Positions 1 to 8,420 of a DNA stretch of 32,022 nucleotides are shown here, one piece after another (position 1 is the stretch's first letter; every line of letters begins with the position of its first letter). Where the stretch lies: NCBI GenBank assembly GCA_900766005.1, contig CAAFTU010000049.1, forward strand, positions 1-32,022. Direction: 5' to 3'. The notes beneath the pieces are model-generated. The model saw nothing but the letters and a program-made list of their open reading frames with translations, was not told the DNA's origin and did no database searches. Origin of the DNA: an uncultured Bacteroides sp. (lineage in GTDB: Bacteria; Bacteroidota; Bacteroidia; Bacteroidales; Bacteroidaceae). A program made the position numbers and the translations under genes.

Positions 1-27
1 CGACGCTTCGTTCATCATGTCAATCAT
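1..27 (-). CDS. 5' end of an unidentified leftward gene (partial)
   Basis: Only nine codons lie in the window, reading M-I-D-M-M-N-E-A-S on the minus strand from an ATG at 27; in-frame ATGs at 18 and 15 are alternatives. The product cannot be recognised from so little. That this is a real gene start is supported by a very good Bacteroides-type promoter just upstream (57-88), which would place the transcript start about 20-25 nt before the ATG. It is divergent from metF. Confidence 0.55.
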
Positions 28-56
28 TGCGCTTCCACTCTCTCGGAAAGCGGGTG

Positions 57-88
57 CAAAAGTAGTGCTTTTACACATACCAGCCAAA
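57..88 (-). promoter_or_regulatory. Bacteroides-type promoter for the leftward gene at 1-27
   Basis: On the minus strand TACTTTTG (57-64) matches the -7 consensus TAnnTTTG exactly. A TTTG (85-88) lies 20 nt upstream, the usual -33 spacing for the Bacteroides primary sigma factor. It is the most complete promoter match I found in the window. Confidence 0.7.
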
Positions 89-445
89 TGTTAGAACAAG
101 AATATTCCATTTTTTTCAAATCAAAATCCACAAATAGTTGATTAACAAGTTTATGATAACACGTCTACAGACAGCCATAAGGTTGAGTAGTGTTGAGAAT
201 ACACCATTATATTATCACGCGCGCGCGTTAAACACACCGAGCACATTTGAAATGAGACAGCAGCTACTTTGCTGGTTTGCTAGCAAAGAGTACCCTGTCA
301 CATAGAATCCGGAACGGCAAAGCGGATGCAAAGTCTCGATGCAAAGAACCAGCCACTCCATATCCTCCTACTGCAGCATAGACAGAAGAAGGCATAAAAA
401 ACAAACTATTTTCCCTATAATCACAAAGAAATCTTACTTTTTTCG
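89..445. other. Gene-free intergenic region with dyad symmetries
   Basis: No convincing coding sequence is visible. It contains an alternating C/G palindrome at 217-228, an extended imperfect hairpin at 256-299 (outer arms GACAG/CTGTC, inner arms TACTTTGCT and AGCAAAG..TA), a perfect 12-bp palindrome TTTGCTAGCAAA at 276-287, and two close copies of GATGCAAAG near 319-343. I do not recognise a known riboswitch fold; no SAM or cobalamin consensus is apparent by eye. Confidence 0.6.
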
Positions 446-453
446 TATTTTTG
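446..453 (+). promoter_or_regulatory. Putative -7 element of the metF operon
   Basis: TATTTTTG matches TAnnTTTG. No TTTG sits at the usual distance upstream, so only the -7 half is supported. Transcription would start near 460, leaving a leader of about 40 nt before the metF ATG at 500. Confidence 0.5.
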
Positions 454-499
454 TCCCAATATGCATGTTTAAACTTACATAGCTACACCGAATAAAAGG

Positions 500-1453
500 A
501 TGAAAGTAATAGATTTGATACATAGTAATGAAAAAACAGCTTTTTCATTCGAAATTCTTCCACCGCTCAAAGGCACTGGGATTGAAAAATTATACGACAC
601 AATTGACACATTGCGTGAGTTTGATCCGAAATATATCAACATCACAACCCATCGCAGTGAATATGTATATAAAGATTTAGGCAATGGACTCTTCCAGCGA
701 AACCGCTTAAGAAGACGCCCCGGCACCGTTGCCGTAGCAGCAGCTATTCAGAACAAATACAACATTACGGTTGTTCCTCATATTCTATGCAGCGGATTCA
801 CCCGCGAAGAAACAGAGTATGTGCTGCTCGATTTACAGTTTCTGAACATCACAGACTTACTGGTGCTCCGGGGGGACAAAGCCAAGCATGAGGCTGTTTT
901 TACTCCCGAAAGCGACGGCTACAACCATGCCATTGAACTGCAGGAGCAGATTAATCAATTCAACAGAGGAATTTTTGTTGACGGATCGGAAATGAAAATC
1001 ACCAATACTCCATTCTCTTATGGTGTGGCTTGCTACCCAGAAAAGCATGAGGAAGCTCCCAATATGGAAAGTGATCTTTACTGGCTGAAGAAAAAGGCTG
1101 AAGCAGGTGCAGAATATGCTGTAACCCAATTGTTTTATGACAATAAAAAATATTTTGAATTTGTCAGATTAGCCAAAGAAGCCGGCATCAATATCCCCAT
1201 TATCCCCGGTATCAAACCGTTCAAAAAACTTTCGCAACTAAGCATGGTTCCCAAGACTTTTAAAATTGACATGCCAGAAGAATTAGTAAAAGAAGCATTA
1301 AAATGCAAGAACGATGCCGAAGCCGAACAAGTGGGAATCGAATGGTGTGCCAACCAGTGCAGGGAATTGATGGCTCATGGCGTGCCCAGTATTCACTTCT
1401 ACTCCATTGGAGCCGTAAACAGCATTAAGGAAGTAGCTAAAATGATTTATTAA
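500..1453 (+). CDS. metF: Methylenetetrahydrofolate reductase
   Basis: This is the cytosolic flavoenzyme that reduces 5,10-methylenetetrahydrofolate to 5-methyltetrahydrofolate, the methyl donor for methionine synthesis. At 317 residues it has the length of the single-domain bacterial enzyme. Family signatures visible are FSFEILPP near residues 16-23 (the region of the catalytic Glu of MetF), VVPHILCSGFT, LLVLRGD and the conserved YAVTQLFYDN strand. The ATG at 500 follows an A-rich stretch (AATAAAAGG), as is common in Bacteroides. It is the first gene of a tight rightward operon; its stop is one base before the holB start, so the two are probably translationally coupled. The pairing of methionine/folate metabolism with a replication gene is likely positional rather than functional. 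Confidence 0.95.
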   Translation: MKVIDLIHSNEKTAFSFEILPPLKGTGIEKLYDTIDTLREFDPKYINITTHRSEYVYKDLGNGLFQRNRLRRRPGTVAVAAAIQNKYNITVVPHILCSGFTREETEYVLLDLQFLNITDLLVLRGDKAKHEAVFTPESDGYNHAIELQEQINQFNRGIFVDGSEMKITNTPFSYGVACYPEKHEEAPNMESDLYWLKKKAEAGAEYAVTQLFYDNKKYFEFVRLAKEAGINIPIIPGIKPFKKLSQLSMVPKTFKIDMPEELVKEALKCKNDAEAEQVGIEWCANQCRELMAHGVPSIHFYSIGAVNSIKEVAKMIY

Positions 1454-1454
1454 C

Positions 1455-2582
1455 ATGTTTTTCAAAGACGTAATCGGACAAGAAGAAAGTAAGCTACGCC
1501 TCCTTCAGGAAGTAAAAGAAGGACGCATTCCGCATGCACAACTCTTTTGCGGCCCCGAAGGAGTGGGGAAACTTCCCCTGGCCATTGCTTATGCACGCTA
1601 CATCAGTTGCACCCACAGAGGAGAAACCGATGCATGCGGTGTATGTCCGTCGTGTGTGAAATTCAATAAGTTGGTTCATCCCGACGTACATTTTATCTAT
1701 CCGATTGTCAATAAAGCCAAAAGTCCGAAAGTTTCTATTTGTACTGATTTTCTAGTACAGTGGAGAGAACAAGTGCTTGAGGCTCCTTACTTCAACCTCA
1801 ATCACTGGCTGAAAAGGATAGATGCCAACAATAAACAAGCACAGATTTTTGCCGGTGAAAGTGATGAGATTCTGAAAAAGCTAAGCTTGAAGTCGAGTGA
1901 GGGAGGGTTTAAAATCACCATTCTTTGGCTGCCGGAGAAAATGCACCCGGTATTTGCAAACAAAATACTCAAGCTCCTGGAAGAACCGCCTCAGCAAACG
2001 CTGTTTTTGCTGCTCTCAGAATCACCGGATCTGATTCTGCCCACCATATTGAGTCGTTGTCAGCGCATCAATATACACAGGATTGACGAGAGCAGCATCA
2101 ACCAGACACTGCAGACCCGCTATCATGTGTTACCGGCAGACAGCATAAACATCGCGCACCAAGCCAATGGCAACTTCATCAAAGCATTGGAAACCATCCA
2201 TCTGAATGAAGAAAACCAACTGTTTTTCGAGTTGTTCGTGAGCCTGATGCGACTCTCATACCAGCGTAAAATCAGAGAGATGAAAATGTGGAGCGAGCAG
2301 GTAGCCAGCATGGGACGGGAACGGCAAAAGAATTTTTTGGAGTATTGCCAGCACATGATACGAGAAAGTTTCATCTTCAATTTACACCAGCGTGAACTGA
2401 CGTACATGGCGGTCAATGAACAACAGTTTGCCACTCGTTTTTCCCCATTTGTCAATGAGAGGAACGTCATAGGCATTATGAATGAACTGAGTGAAGCACA
2501 ACAGCATATTGAACAGAACGTAAATGCTAAAATGGTATTTTTTGACTTCTCGCTGAAGATCATCGTACTGTTAAAGCAATAA
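1455..2582 (+). CDS. holB: DNA polymerase III delta' (clamp-loader) subunit
   Basis: This is an AAA+ clamp-loader subunit that helps load the beta sliding clamp during replication. Residues 1-45 hold the opening VIGQEESK and a P-loop-like GPEGVGK (33-39). The residue after the lysine is Leu rather than Ser/Thr, so ATP binding is probably weak or absent, as in many delta' subunits. Four cysteines (C52, C61, C64, C67) form the zinc module, and ILSRCQRI carries the SRC sensor motif expected of delta'. Its 375 residues fit the Bacteroidetes form. It lies 1 bp after metF and 14 bp before the ricT-like gene in the same operon. DnaX (tau/gamma) is less likely because of the length, the degenerate P-loop and the lack of a long C-terminal extension. 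Confidence 0.9.
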   Translation: MFFKDVIGQEESKLRLLQEVKEGRIPHAQLFCGPEGVGKLPLAIAYARYISCTHRGETDACGVCPSCVKFNKLVHPDVHFIYPIVNKAKSPKVSICTDFLVQWREQVLEAPYFNLNHWLKRIDANNKQAQIFAGESDEILKKLSLKSSEGGFKITILWLPEKMHPVFANKILKLLEEPPQQTLFLLLSESPDLILPTILSRCQRINIHRIDESSINQTLQTRYHVLPADSINIAHQANGNFIKALETIHLNEENQLFFELFVSLMRLSYQRKIREMKMWSEQVASMGRERQKNFLEYCQHMIRESFIFNLHQRELTYMAVNEQQFATRFSPFVNERNVIGIMNELSEAQQHIEQNVNAKMVFFDFSLKIIVLLKQ

Positions 2583-2596
2583 TAAATATATCAACT

Positions 2597-4126
2597 ATGG
2601 AATATAAACTTCATAATGGGAGTGGCCACCTTTGCTGCAAAGGATGCTCCCGACAAGATAACAAACTAAACACATACGACTGGCTCGCTGATATCCCCGG
2701 CAATTCGGAAGAAAGCGACATGGTGGAGGTGCAATTTAAAAATACACGCAAGGGATACTATAAAAACAGCAACAAGATCAAACTGGAAAAAGGAGATATT
2801 GTTGCCGTAGAAGCGGCTCCCGGACATGATATCGGTGTGGTTACGCTTACCGGACGACTGGTTCCCCTGCAAATGAGAAAAGCCAACCTCAAGCCGGATG
2901 CCGAGATTAAACGTATCTACCGAAAGGCCAAACCAGTCGACATGGAGAAATTCAACGAAGCAAAAAGCAAGGAGCATGCAACCATGATCCGCGCCCGCCA
3001 GATTGCTCTGAATCTCAACCTGAACATGAAAATCGGTGATGTGGAATATCAGGGCGACGGCAACAAAGCCATCTTCTATTACATTGCCGACGAGCGCGTG
3101 GATTTCCGTCAGCTCATCAAAGTGCTGGCAGAAGCTTTCCGTGTACGAATCGAAATGAAACAGATCGGTGCGCGCCAGGAAGCAGGACGTATCGGAGGAA
3201 TCGGTCCCTGCGGACGGGAACTCTGCTGTGCCACCTGGATGACCAGTTTTGTGTCGGTATCTACCAGCGCAGCCCGTTTCCAGGATATTTCCCTCAATCC
3301 GCAAAAGTTGGCCGGACAGTGTGCCAAACTTAAATGCTGCCTCAACTATGAAGTGGACTGCTATGTAGAAGCTCAGAAACGGTTACCGTCGAAGGAAATC
3401 GAGCTCATAACTAAGGATGCAACCTATTATTTCTTCAAGGCGGATATCCTGAGCAATCAGATTTCATATTCTACTGACAAAGCCTTCCCTGCCAATCTGG
3501 TCACCATCAGTGGAAAACGTGCTTTTGAGGTCATTGCCATGAACAAAAAAGGCATGAAGCCTGATAGCCTGATAGAAGAAGAAAGAAACAGCGAACCGAA
3601 AAAACCGGTGGATTTATTGGAACAAGAAAGTGTTACTCGCTTTGACCGCAGCCGAGGCAAAGACAACAGCAGCCGAAACAAAAAGAAAAAGAAAGGCAAC
3701 AATAATCGCCAGCAACAGCCGGCCGATGCTGTCAATGCTGCACCGACGGTAGAAAACGGAAACAAACCGGAAAAGGAAAATAAACCGAAAAACAACCGGA
3801 ACAAAGGACGAAACGGGGAAGACAAGCATGCTGATGCACAACAGGAGCGTCCCAAAAATCAGGAGAAAAAGGAGCGCCAGCAGCAACAACAGCAGCAAGA
3901 GCGACCCAAAAATCAGGAAAAAAAGAAACGCCAGCAGCAACAACAGCAACAGCAGCAAGAGCGACCCAAAAATCAGGAGAAAAAGGAGCGCCAGCAGCAA
4001 CAACAGCAACAACAGCAAGAGCGACCCAAAAATCAAGAGAAAAAGGAACGCCAGCAGCAACAGCAGGAACGCCGTCCTTCCGCGGAACAAACAGGAAAAG
4101 ACACCCCTAATGCTGCTGCAGAGTAA
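2597..4126 (+). CDS. ricT: PSP1-domain RicT-like iron-sulfur protein with Q-rich repeat tail
   Basis: Residues about 40-300 form a PSP1/RicT (YaaT) domain. Diagnostic cysteines are C205, C210 and C211 in GPCGRELCC and C242, C247 and C248 in GQCAKLKCC, the cluster that in Bacillus RicT takes part in binding a [4Fe-4S] cluster. Extra cysteines C13, C14 and C17 sit at the N terminus. In Bacillus, RicT acts in the Ric (Y-) complex with RNase Y in mRNA maturation. No RicA or RicF partner is encoded here, so that role is an inference. From about residue 325 the protein is low-complexity, basic and Asn/Gln-rich, with four tandem 16-20-residue units (417-490), giving 509 residues against about 275 in Bacillus RicT. 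It follows holB by 14 bp and precedes gldH by 14 bp. Confidence 0.88.
   Translation: MEYKLHNGSGHLCCKGCSRQDNKLNTYDWLADIPGNSEESDMVEVQFKNTRKGYYKNSNKIKLEKGDIVAVEAAPGHDIGVVTLTGRLVPLQMRKANLKPDAEIKRIYRKAKPVDMEKFNEAKSKEHATMIRARQIALNLNLNMKIGDVEYQGDGNKAIFYYIADERVDFRQLIKVLAEAFRVRIEMKQIGARQEAGRIGGIGPCGRELCCATWMTSFVSVSTSAARFQDISLNPQKLAGQCAKLKCCLNYEVDCYVEAQKRLPSKEIELITKDATYYFFKADILSNQISYSTDKAFPANLVTISGKRAFEVIAMNKKGMKPDSLIEEERNSEPKKPVDLLEQESVTRFDRSRGKDNSSRNKKKKKGNNNRQQQPADAVNAAPTVENGNKPEKENKPKNNRNKGRNGEDKHADAQQERPKNQEKKERQQQQQQQERPKNQEKKKRQQQQQQQQQERPKNQEKKERQQQQQQQQQERPKNQEKKERQQQQQERRPSAEQTGKDTPNAAAE
3845..4066 (+). repeat. In-frame tandem repeat coding a Q-rich tail
   Basis: Four consecutive units begin at 3845, 3899, 3959 and 4019 (spacings 54, 60 and 60 bp). 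Each codes for ERPKNQEKKxR followed by 5-9 glutamines from CAG/CAA codons. All unit lengths are multiples of three, so copy-number change keeps the frame. Units 2-4 are nearly identical at the DNA level, which suggests recent expansion by slippage or recombination. Confidence 0.95.
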
Positions 4127-4140
4127 TCAACTCACTCAAA

Positions 4141-4617
4141 ATGAAAAAAACTTTCAAAAAAAGTATATTATGGCTGCTTGCCACCTGTGTGGCAGCAGCT
4201 TGCACAAACAAGTCTGTTGTGTATCACTCTTACCACACCCTTTCTCACGAAGGATGGGGAAAGAGTGATACCCTCTTTTTCCATATCCCCATGAACGACA
4301 GTGTGCCAACCACTCTCCGGTTGTATGCTGAAATACGAAACAAGACAAGCTATCCATACCATAACTTACACCTACTCATCAGCCACAACCTTACTGACAC
4401 TGCCCGATGGCAGACAGACACCATTGCTTTCCAGCTGGCCGACTCAACCGGTAAATGGACAGGCAAAGGCTGGGGAGGTATTTATCAATCGGAACAGTTG
4501 ATCCGCAGCATACCTTCCAACTGCCAGGGCAACTACACGATGAAAGTGATAAGCAACATGAAAGACAGCTACCTGCCGGGAATCAGCAATGTAGGAGTGC
4601 GAATCGAGAAGGAGTAA
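4141..4617 (+). CDS. gldH: GldH-family lipoprotein
   Basis: The 158-residue product has a lipoprotein signal: basic start, hydrophobic stretch and a lipobox VAAAC with the acylated cysteine at residue 21. The body matches the GldH family as I know it: YHSYHTL, GWGKSDTLFFHIP, RNKTSYPYHNLHL, and a C-terminal GVRIEKE strand. GldH is required for gliding in Flavobacterium. Bacteroides species do not glide, so its role here is unknown, perhaps in outer-membrane or secretion assembly. It is the last gene of the metF-holB-ricT operon, 14 bp after ricT. Its stop lies only 2 bp from the convergent rodA stop, with no terminator between them. Confidence 0.85.
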   Translation: MKKTFKKSILWLLATCVAAACTNKSVVYHSYHTLSHEGWGKSDTLFFHIPMNDSVPTTLRLYAEIRNKTSYPYHNLHLLISHNLTDTARWQTDTIAFQLADSTGKWTGKGWGGIYQSEQLIRSIPSNCQGNYTMKVISNMKDSYLPGISNVGVRIEKE

Positions 4618-4619
4618 AC

Positions 4620-6077
4620 CTACAGACGTCTCCCTCGCCCGGCATCCAGCCTCAGGAAAATAAACAGCAGAATGGTGAATCCCCATAGAGACGAGCCGCC
4701 ATAACTGAAAAACGGCAGCGGGATACCAATCACAGGGGTCAGTCCCAACACCATACCGATATTAATAAACAAGTGGAAGAGAAAAATACTCACCACCGAA
4801 TACCCGTATGCACGGCCGAATGTGGAAGGCTGTCGCTCGGCCAGAAAGATAAGCCGCAAGATCAACGCCAGAAAAACAATCAGTACAGCAGCCGAACCCA
4901 CAAAGCCCTGCTCCTCGCCCACCGTGCAGAAAATGAAGTCAGTGTCCTGTTCGGGAACATATTTCAACTTCGTCTGCGTTCCGTTCAGGAACCCTTTACC
5001 GGTAAGTCCACCCGAACCGATGGCAATTTTAGACTGATTGACATTATACCCCGCTCCGGTGAGGTCTTCTTCCAAGCCCAATACCACCTTGATACGAATC
5101 TGCTGATGAGGTTCCAGCACCTTATCGAACACGTAATTACTGGAATAAAGAAATCCGACAGAGGCGATGGTAAACAACCCTATCAGGAAATAGGAACTCT
5201 GCCGTTCACTCAATGCCAGATAGAAAAGATAACACACCACAGCCGTACACAGTCCCCACTGCACCCACACCAGACTGAAATGCACAATATACTCAGAAAC
5301 CAGGTAGGCCAGCAGCAATACCAGTATCGTTCCCCCCATAATAATCCGCGTGGGCACAGTCTTCTTTCTGTATACCCACACCATACCGCCTGCAAACATC
5401 AGGATGAGAAACAGGACGATAAATTCTCCCAACGGAGTCGGAGTGTCGGCAATAAACACCTCGTTGAATCGGATACCCACCACAAAATAAATCACAGCAC
5501 AGACACCAGCAAAAAGAACCACGCCCGGCATACCTTCACGATAGAGCACCAAGAAGAAGGATATATAGACCAAAGCAGACCCCGTTTCCCGTTGAGCCAC
5601 AATCAGCAACATGGGCAAAAGGATAATCACACCCAACATAAAAGCACACTTCTCCCGCTTGATACTAAACGAGTAAGCGTTCATATATTTAGCCAAAGCC
5701 AAGGCTGTGGCAAATTTAGCAAACTCGGCAGGCTGCAGATTCACCGGACCTAATTTGATCCAGGAGTAAGAGCCCTTGATATCTTCGGCCACAAAAGGAG
5801 TGATAAACAGCAGGACAACAAACCCGACATACAACAAATAGGCAAACATATCATACATCCGGTCCTCCAGCATCAGCAACACAAATCCCAGTCCGAAAGA
5901 ACAGATAATCCAGACAAACTGCTTTCCCGCACGCGTCGAGAAATCCAGAAAATCACGGTCACTATAATCATAGCTAGCCCCGCAGACACTGAACCAGCCA
6001 GCCACAATCAACAGTAAATAAATACCAATTGTTACCCAGTCCAATGTTTTCCACACACTATCGTTCCTCGTTACCAT
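4620..6077 (-). CDS. rodA: RodA, SEDS-family peptidoglycan polymerase
   Basis: This inner-membrane glycosyltransferase polymerises lipid II for sidewall growth, paired with PBP2. Conserved features are the Glu in QPAEFAK (E118), the probable catalytic Asp in EQDTDFIF (D380) and the C-terminal GIPLPFFSYGGSS signature (451-463). At 485 residues it is about 115 longer than E. coli RodA. The excess lies mainly at residues 200-320 and contains additional hydrophobic segments. The ATG at 6077 lies inside the mrdA 3' end (20-bp overlap), consistent with coupled translation of the two partners. It is the last gene of the purH-mreBCD-mrdA-rodA operon. Confidence 0.95.
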   Translation of the reverse strand: MVTRNDSVWKTLDWVTIGIYLLLIVAGWFSVCGASYDYSDRDFLDFSTRAGKQFVWIICSFGLGFVLLMLEDRMYDMFAYLLYVGFVVLLFITPFVAEDIKGSYSWIKLGPVNLQPAEFAKFATALALAKYMNAYSFSIKREKCAFMLGVIILLPMLLIVAQRETGSALVYISFFLVLYREGMPGVVLFAGVCAVIYFVVGIRFNEVFIADTPTPLGEFIVLFLILMFAGGMVWVYRKKTVPTRIIMGGTILVLLLAYLVSEYIVHFSLVWVQWGLCTAVVCYLFYLALSERQSSYFLIGLFTIASVGFLYSSNYVFDKVLEPHQQIRIKVVLGLEEDLTGAGYNVNQSKIAIGSGGLTGKGFLNGTQTKLKYVPEQDTDFIFCTVGEEQGFVGSAAVLIVFLALILRLIFLAERQPSTFGRAYGYSVVSIFLFHLFINIGMVLGLTPVIGIPLPFFSYGGSSLWGFTILLFIFLRLDAGRGRRL

Positions 6078-7920
6078 ACAAAATAATTCTTTTACTGATT
6101 TCTTCTGCTCTTACTTCATTTTGAGGAGACAACTTCCCCTTCATATACTGTTCCATCATCAAAGCACCGATAGGCACACCGTAGGTAGCTCCCCAACCGC
6201 CATTCTCCACATACACGGCAATAGCAATCTTCGGCTGAGTCATCGGCGCAAACCCCATAAACACGGAATGGTCATGTCCGCGGTTCTGCGCCGTACCCGT
6301 CTTGCCACAAGCCTCCAGGTCGGGCACCATCATCGAAAGCATTCTGCACGTACCACCGGTAGCTGCTCCCCTCATACCCTGAGCCACCGATTCATAATGC
6401 CGCGGTTCAATGGTAGTATATCGCGGAGTGCGATACAGGCTGTCCAATGAATTATCCTGGATTTCCTTCACGATATGCGGGGTCACAAAATAGCCCCTAT
6501 TGGCAATCGTTGCACCCAAGTTGGCTATCTGAAGAGGAGTCGACAAGATTTCTCCCTGACCGATAGAGATACTGATTACGGTCAGCCCGTTCCAATGCCC
6601 CCGGTAGGCCTTATCATAAAACTGAGCATTCGGTATCAGCCCTCTCTTTTCACCCGGCAGATCCACACCCAGTTTATATCCAAATCCCTGCGACACCATG
6701 TGGTCTTTCCACACAGTAATGGCATTCTGAGGCGAACCATACTTCCGGTCGCCAAACATACGGAACAGCCCCCAGCAAAAATAAGAGTTGCAAGAAGTAG
6801 CAATAGCCGGAATCAGCGGAAGCGGTGCACCATGAGAGTGGCAGCCCACAGTGAGCCTACCGTAATGAAAGCCATGCGAACAAGGAAACATCGGACTTTG
6901 CTCCGTAATGATACCTTCCTCCAGAAAGACCAGCCCCTGCGCTGTTTTAAAGGTAGAACCGGGAGGATAAACCCCCATCAGCGCCCGGTTCAGCAAAGGT
7001 TTCGTCCTATTCCGCTGCAGCATCAAGTGGTTCTTTCCGCGCTGACGGCCAATCATCAAGTGAGGGTCATAATTAGGAGAAGAAACCAGACAGAGAATTT
7101 CTCCCGTCTCCGGCTCAATGGCCACGATACTGCCAATTTTATTTTTCAGCAGCCTTTCACCCAGCATCTGCAAATCAATGTCAATGCTCAACGTCAGGTT
7201 TTTGCCCGGCACCGAGGGACGGTCATACTTCCCGTCCATGTAGTGTCCCTGAATACGTCCGTGCGCATCGCGGAGCAGCACTTCCACTCCTTTCTCACCA
7301 CGCAAATACTTCTCATATGATTTTTCAACACCGAGTTTTCCCACATAGTCACCCCGTATGTAATAACCGTCCTTGTCCGCTTCCATCTCTTTCGCCGACA
7401 CCTCACCGATATCGCCCAAAGCATGTGCAGCCGCATCATAGGCATATTGCCGGATGGTACGCCGCTGGATATAAAAACCCGGAAACTTAAACAGCTTCTC
7501 CTGAAAAATGCCACACTCCTCCGCCGAAAGCTGTGCCATAAAAAGCTGGTTGGTATAGCGTGAATAGCCCGGATTACGCCGGCGGTCCTTCATGTCACTC
7601 ATGATTTTCAGAAACTGCTCACGCGTGATGTTCAGTGATTCGCACAAATCGAGCGTATCCAGATTTTCTATTTCCTTGGGAACGACCGATATATCATAAG
7701 CCGGTTGGTTGAACACCAGCAACTTCCCCGTGCGGTCGTAGATTGCCCCGCGCGACGGATACTGAATCTTATTCAAAAAAGCATTGCTATCGGCATATTT
7801 CTTATAATCATCCGTGGTAATCTGCAGCACAAAGAGCCGAATCAGATACACCAGAACAATAAACGAAGCGATTCCGCCGATTACAAATTTACGTTTTTCT
7901 AACCTATAATCTTTTGCCAT
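6058..7920 (-). CDS. mrdA: Penicillin-binding protein 2 (elongasome transpeptidase)
   Basis: This is a class B PBP that crosslinks sidewall peptidoglycan with RodA. One N-terminal membrane anchor lies at about residues 12-35, followed by the PBP dimer/pedestal domain and the transpeptidase domain. Active-site motifs in the 620-residue numbering are STFK with nucleophile S322, SCN (376-378) and KTG (540-542). I chose the ATG at 7920 (MAKDYRLEK), 2 bp after the mreD stop. A longer reading frame to 7956 would add 12 residues with three cysteines and would overlap mreD, which is less likely. The 3' end overlaps rodA by 20 bp. Confidence 0.95.
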   Translation of the reverse strand: MAKDYRLEKRKFVIGGIASFIVLVYLIRLFVLQITTDDYKKYADSNAFLNKIQYPSRGAIYDRTGKLLVFNQPAYDISVVPKEIENLDTLDLCESLNITREQFLKIMSDMKDRRRNPGYSRYTNQLFMAQLSAEECGIFQEKLFKFPGFYIQRRTIRQYAYDAAAHALGDIGEVSAKEMEADKDGYYIRGDYVGKLGVEKSYEKYLRGEKGVEVLLRDAHGRIQGHYMDGKYDRPSVPGKNLTLSIDIDLQMLGERLLKNKIGSIVAIEPETGEILCLVSSPNYDPHLMIGRQRGKNHLMLQRNRTKPLLNRALMGVYPPGSTFKTAQGLVFLEEGIITEQSPMFPCSHGFHYGRLTVGCHSHGAPLPLIPAIATSCNSYFCWGLFRMFGDRKYGSPQNAITVWKDHMVSQGFGYKLGVDLPGEKRGLIPNAQFYDKAYRGHWNGLTVISISIGQGEILSTPLQIANLGATIANRGYFVTPHIVKEIQDNSLDSLYRTPRYTTIEPRHYESVAQGMRGAATGGTCRMLSMMVPDLEACGKTGTAQNRGHDHSVFMGFAPMTQPKIAIAVYVENGGWGATYGVPIGALMMEQYMKGKLSPQNEVRAEEISKRIILYGNEER

Positions 7921-7922
7921 TT

Positions 7923-8420
7923 CTACTTTCTTATACCTTCCACAGCCACAACACAAGTCACAGTCAAAATCGTGCTCAGCAGCACCCGCAATAGCAGCAG
8001 CCCTATATTGGCAAATGAAAAGAACTCTATCGAAAGCAGAGCCAAGCTATGAACAAACACACCAGCCGTGATGTATTTCAAGAAAGGATTAATCCCCATC
8101 GTCTTGAAAGAAGGAACGAAACCCTCCAGACTATCACGCGGAGTGAACAGCCTCAACAGCGAAGGACGGAGAAAAGCCAGCAAGACAGTAGCTGCTGCAT
8201 TCATGCCCGGCGTGTCAGAAAACACATCAATGGTAAGTCCGAAAAAGAACGCCCACAGCATCAGTTCGTTCCTAGACGTTGAGGAATTAAATTTCAGAAT
8301 AAAATATATATAAAGAAAAGGAACCGCATATCCTCCAATATGCACATTATTTAAAATAAGCACCTGCAATAGTGTCAAGCCTACAAACCATGCAAGTCGA
8401 TGTATATAGGTGATGATCAT
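7923..8420 (-). CDS. mreD: Rod shape-determining protein MreD
   Basis: This is a small integral membrane protein of 165 residues with about five hydrophobic segments, the usual size and shape of MreD. It includes the conserved region around LTIDVFSDTPGMNAAATVLLA (in part). MreD links MreC to the MreB filament complex. Identification rests largely on the topology and the position between mreC and mrdA. The ATG overlaps the mreC stop in an ATGA arrangement (8417-8420), indicating translational coupling. Confidence 0.9.
   Translation of the reverse strand: MIITYIHRLAWFVGLTLLQVLILNNVHIGGYAVPFLYIYFILKFNSSTSRNELMLWAFFFGLTIDVFSDTPGMNAAATVLLAFLRPSLLRLFTPRDSLEGFVPSFKTMGINPFLKYITAGVFVHSLALLSIEFFSFANIGLLLLRVLLSTILTVTCVVAVEGIRK

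Noticed and set aside
89..499. SAM or cobalamin riboswitch before metF
   Set aside because: No conserved core of either class is visible, and the likely transcript leader is only about 40 nt.
3614..4090. Leu-rich reading frame on the minus strand, resembling a membrane protein
   Set aside because: The leucine runs are the antisense reading of the CAG/CAA repeats of the ricT-like gene; there is no promoter or family match.
4190..4204. Sigma-54 -24/-12-like motif TGGCAGCAGCTTGCA
   Set aside because: The spacing between GG and GC is one base short and it falls in the gldH lipobox codons.
3828..4268. Overlapping frame running from the Q repeats into gldH
   Set aside because: It is an out-of-frame reading of the repeats (SSNNSNSSK runs) and crosses two well-supported genes.
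4773..5753. 326-residue open frame on the plus strand
   Set aside because: It is antisense to rodA and has the His/Gln-rich composition expected of a shadow frame.
7921..7956. Longer mrdA start adding 12 residues with three cysteines
   Set aside because: It overlaps the mreD end and lies before the basic start MAKDYRLEKRK typical of the family.
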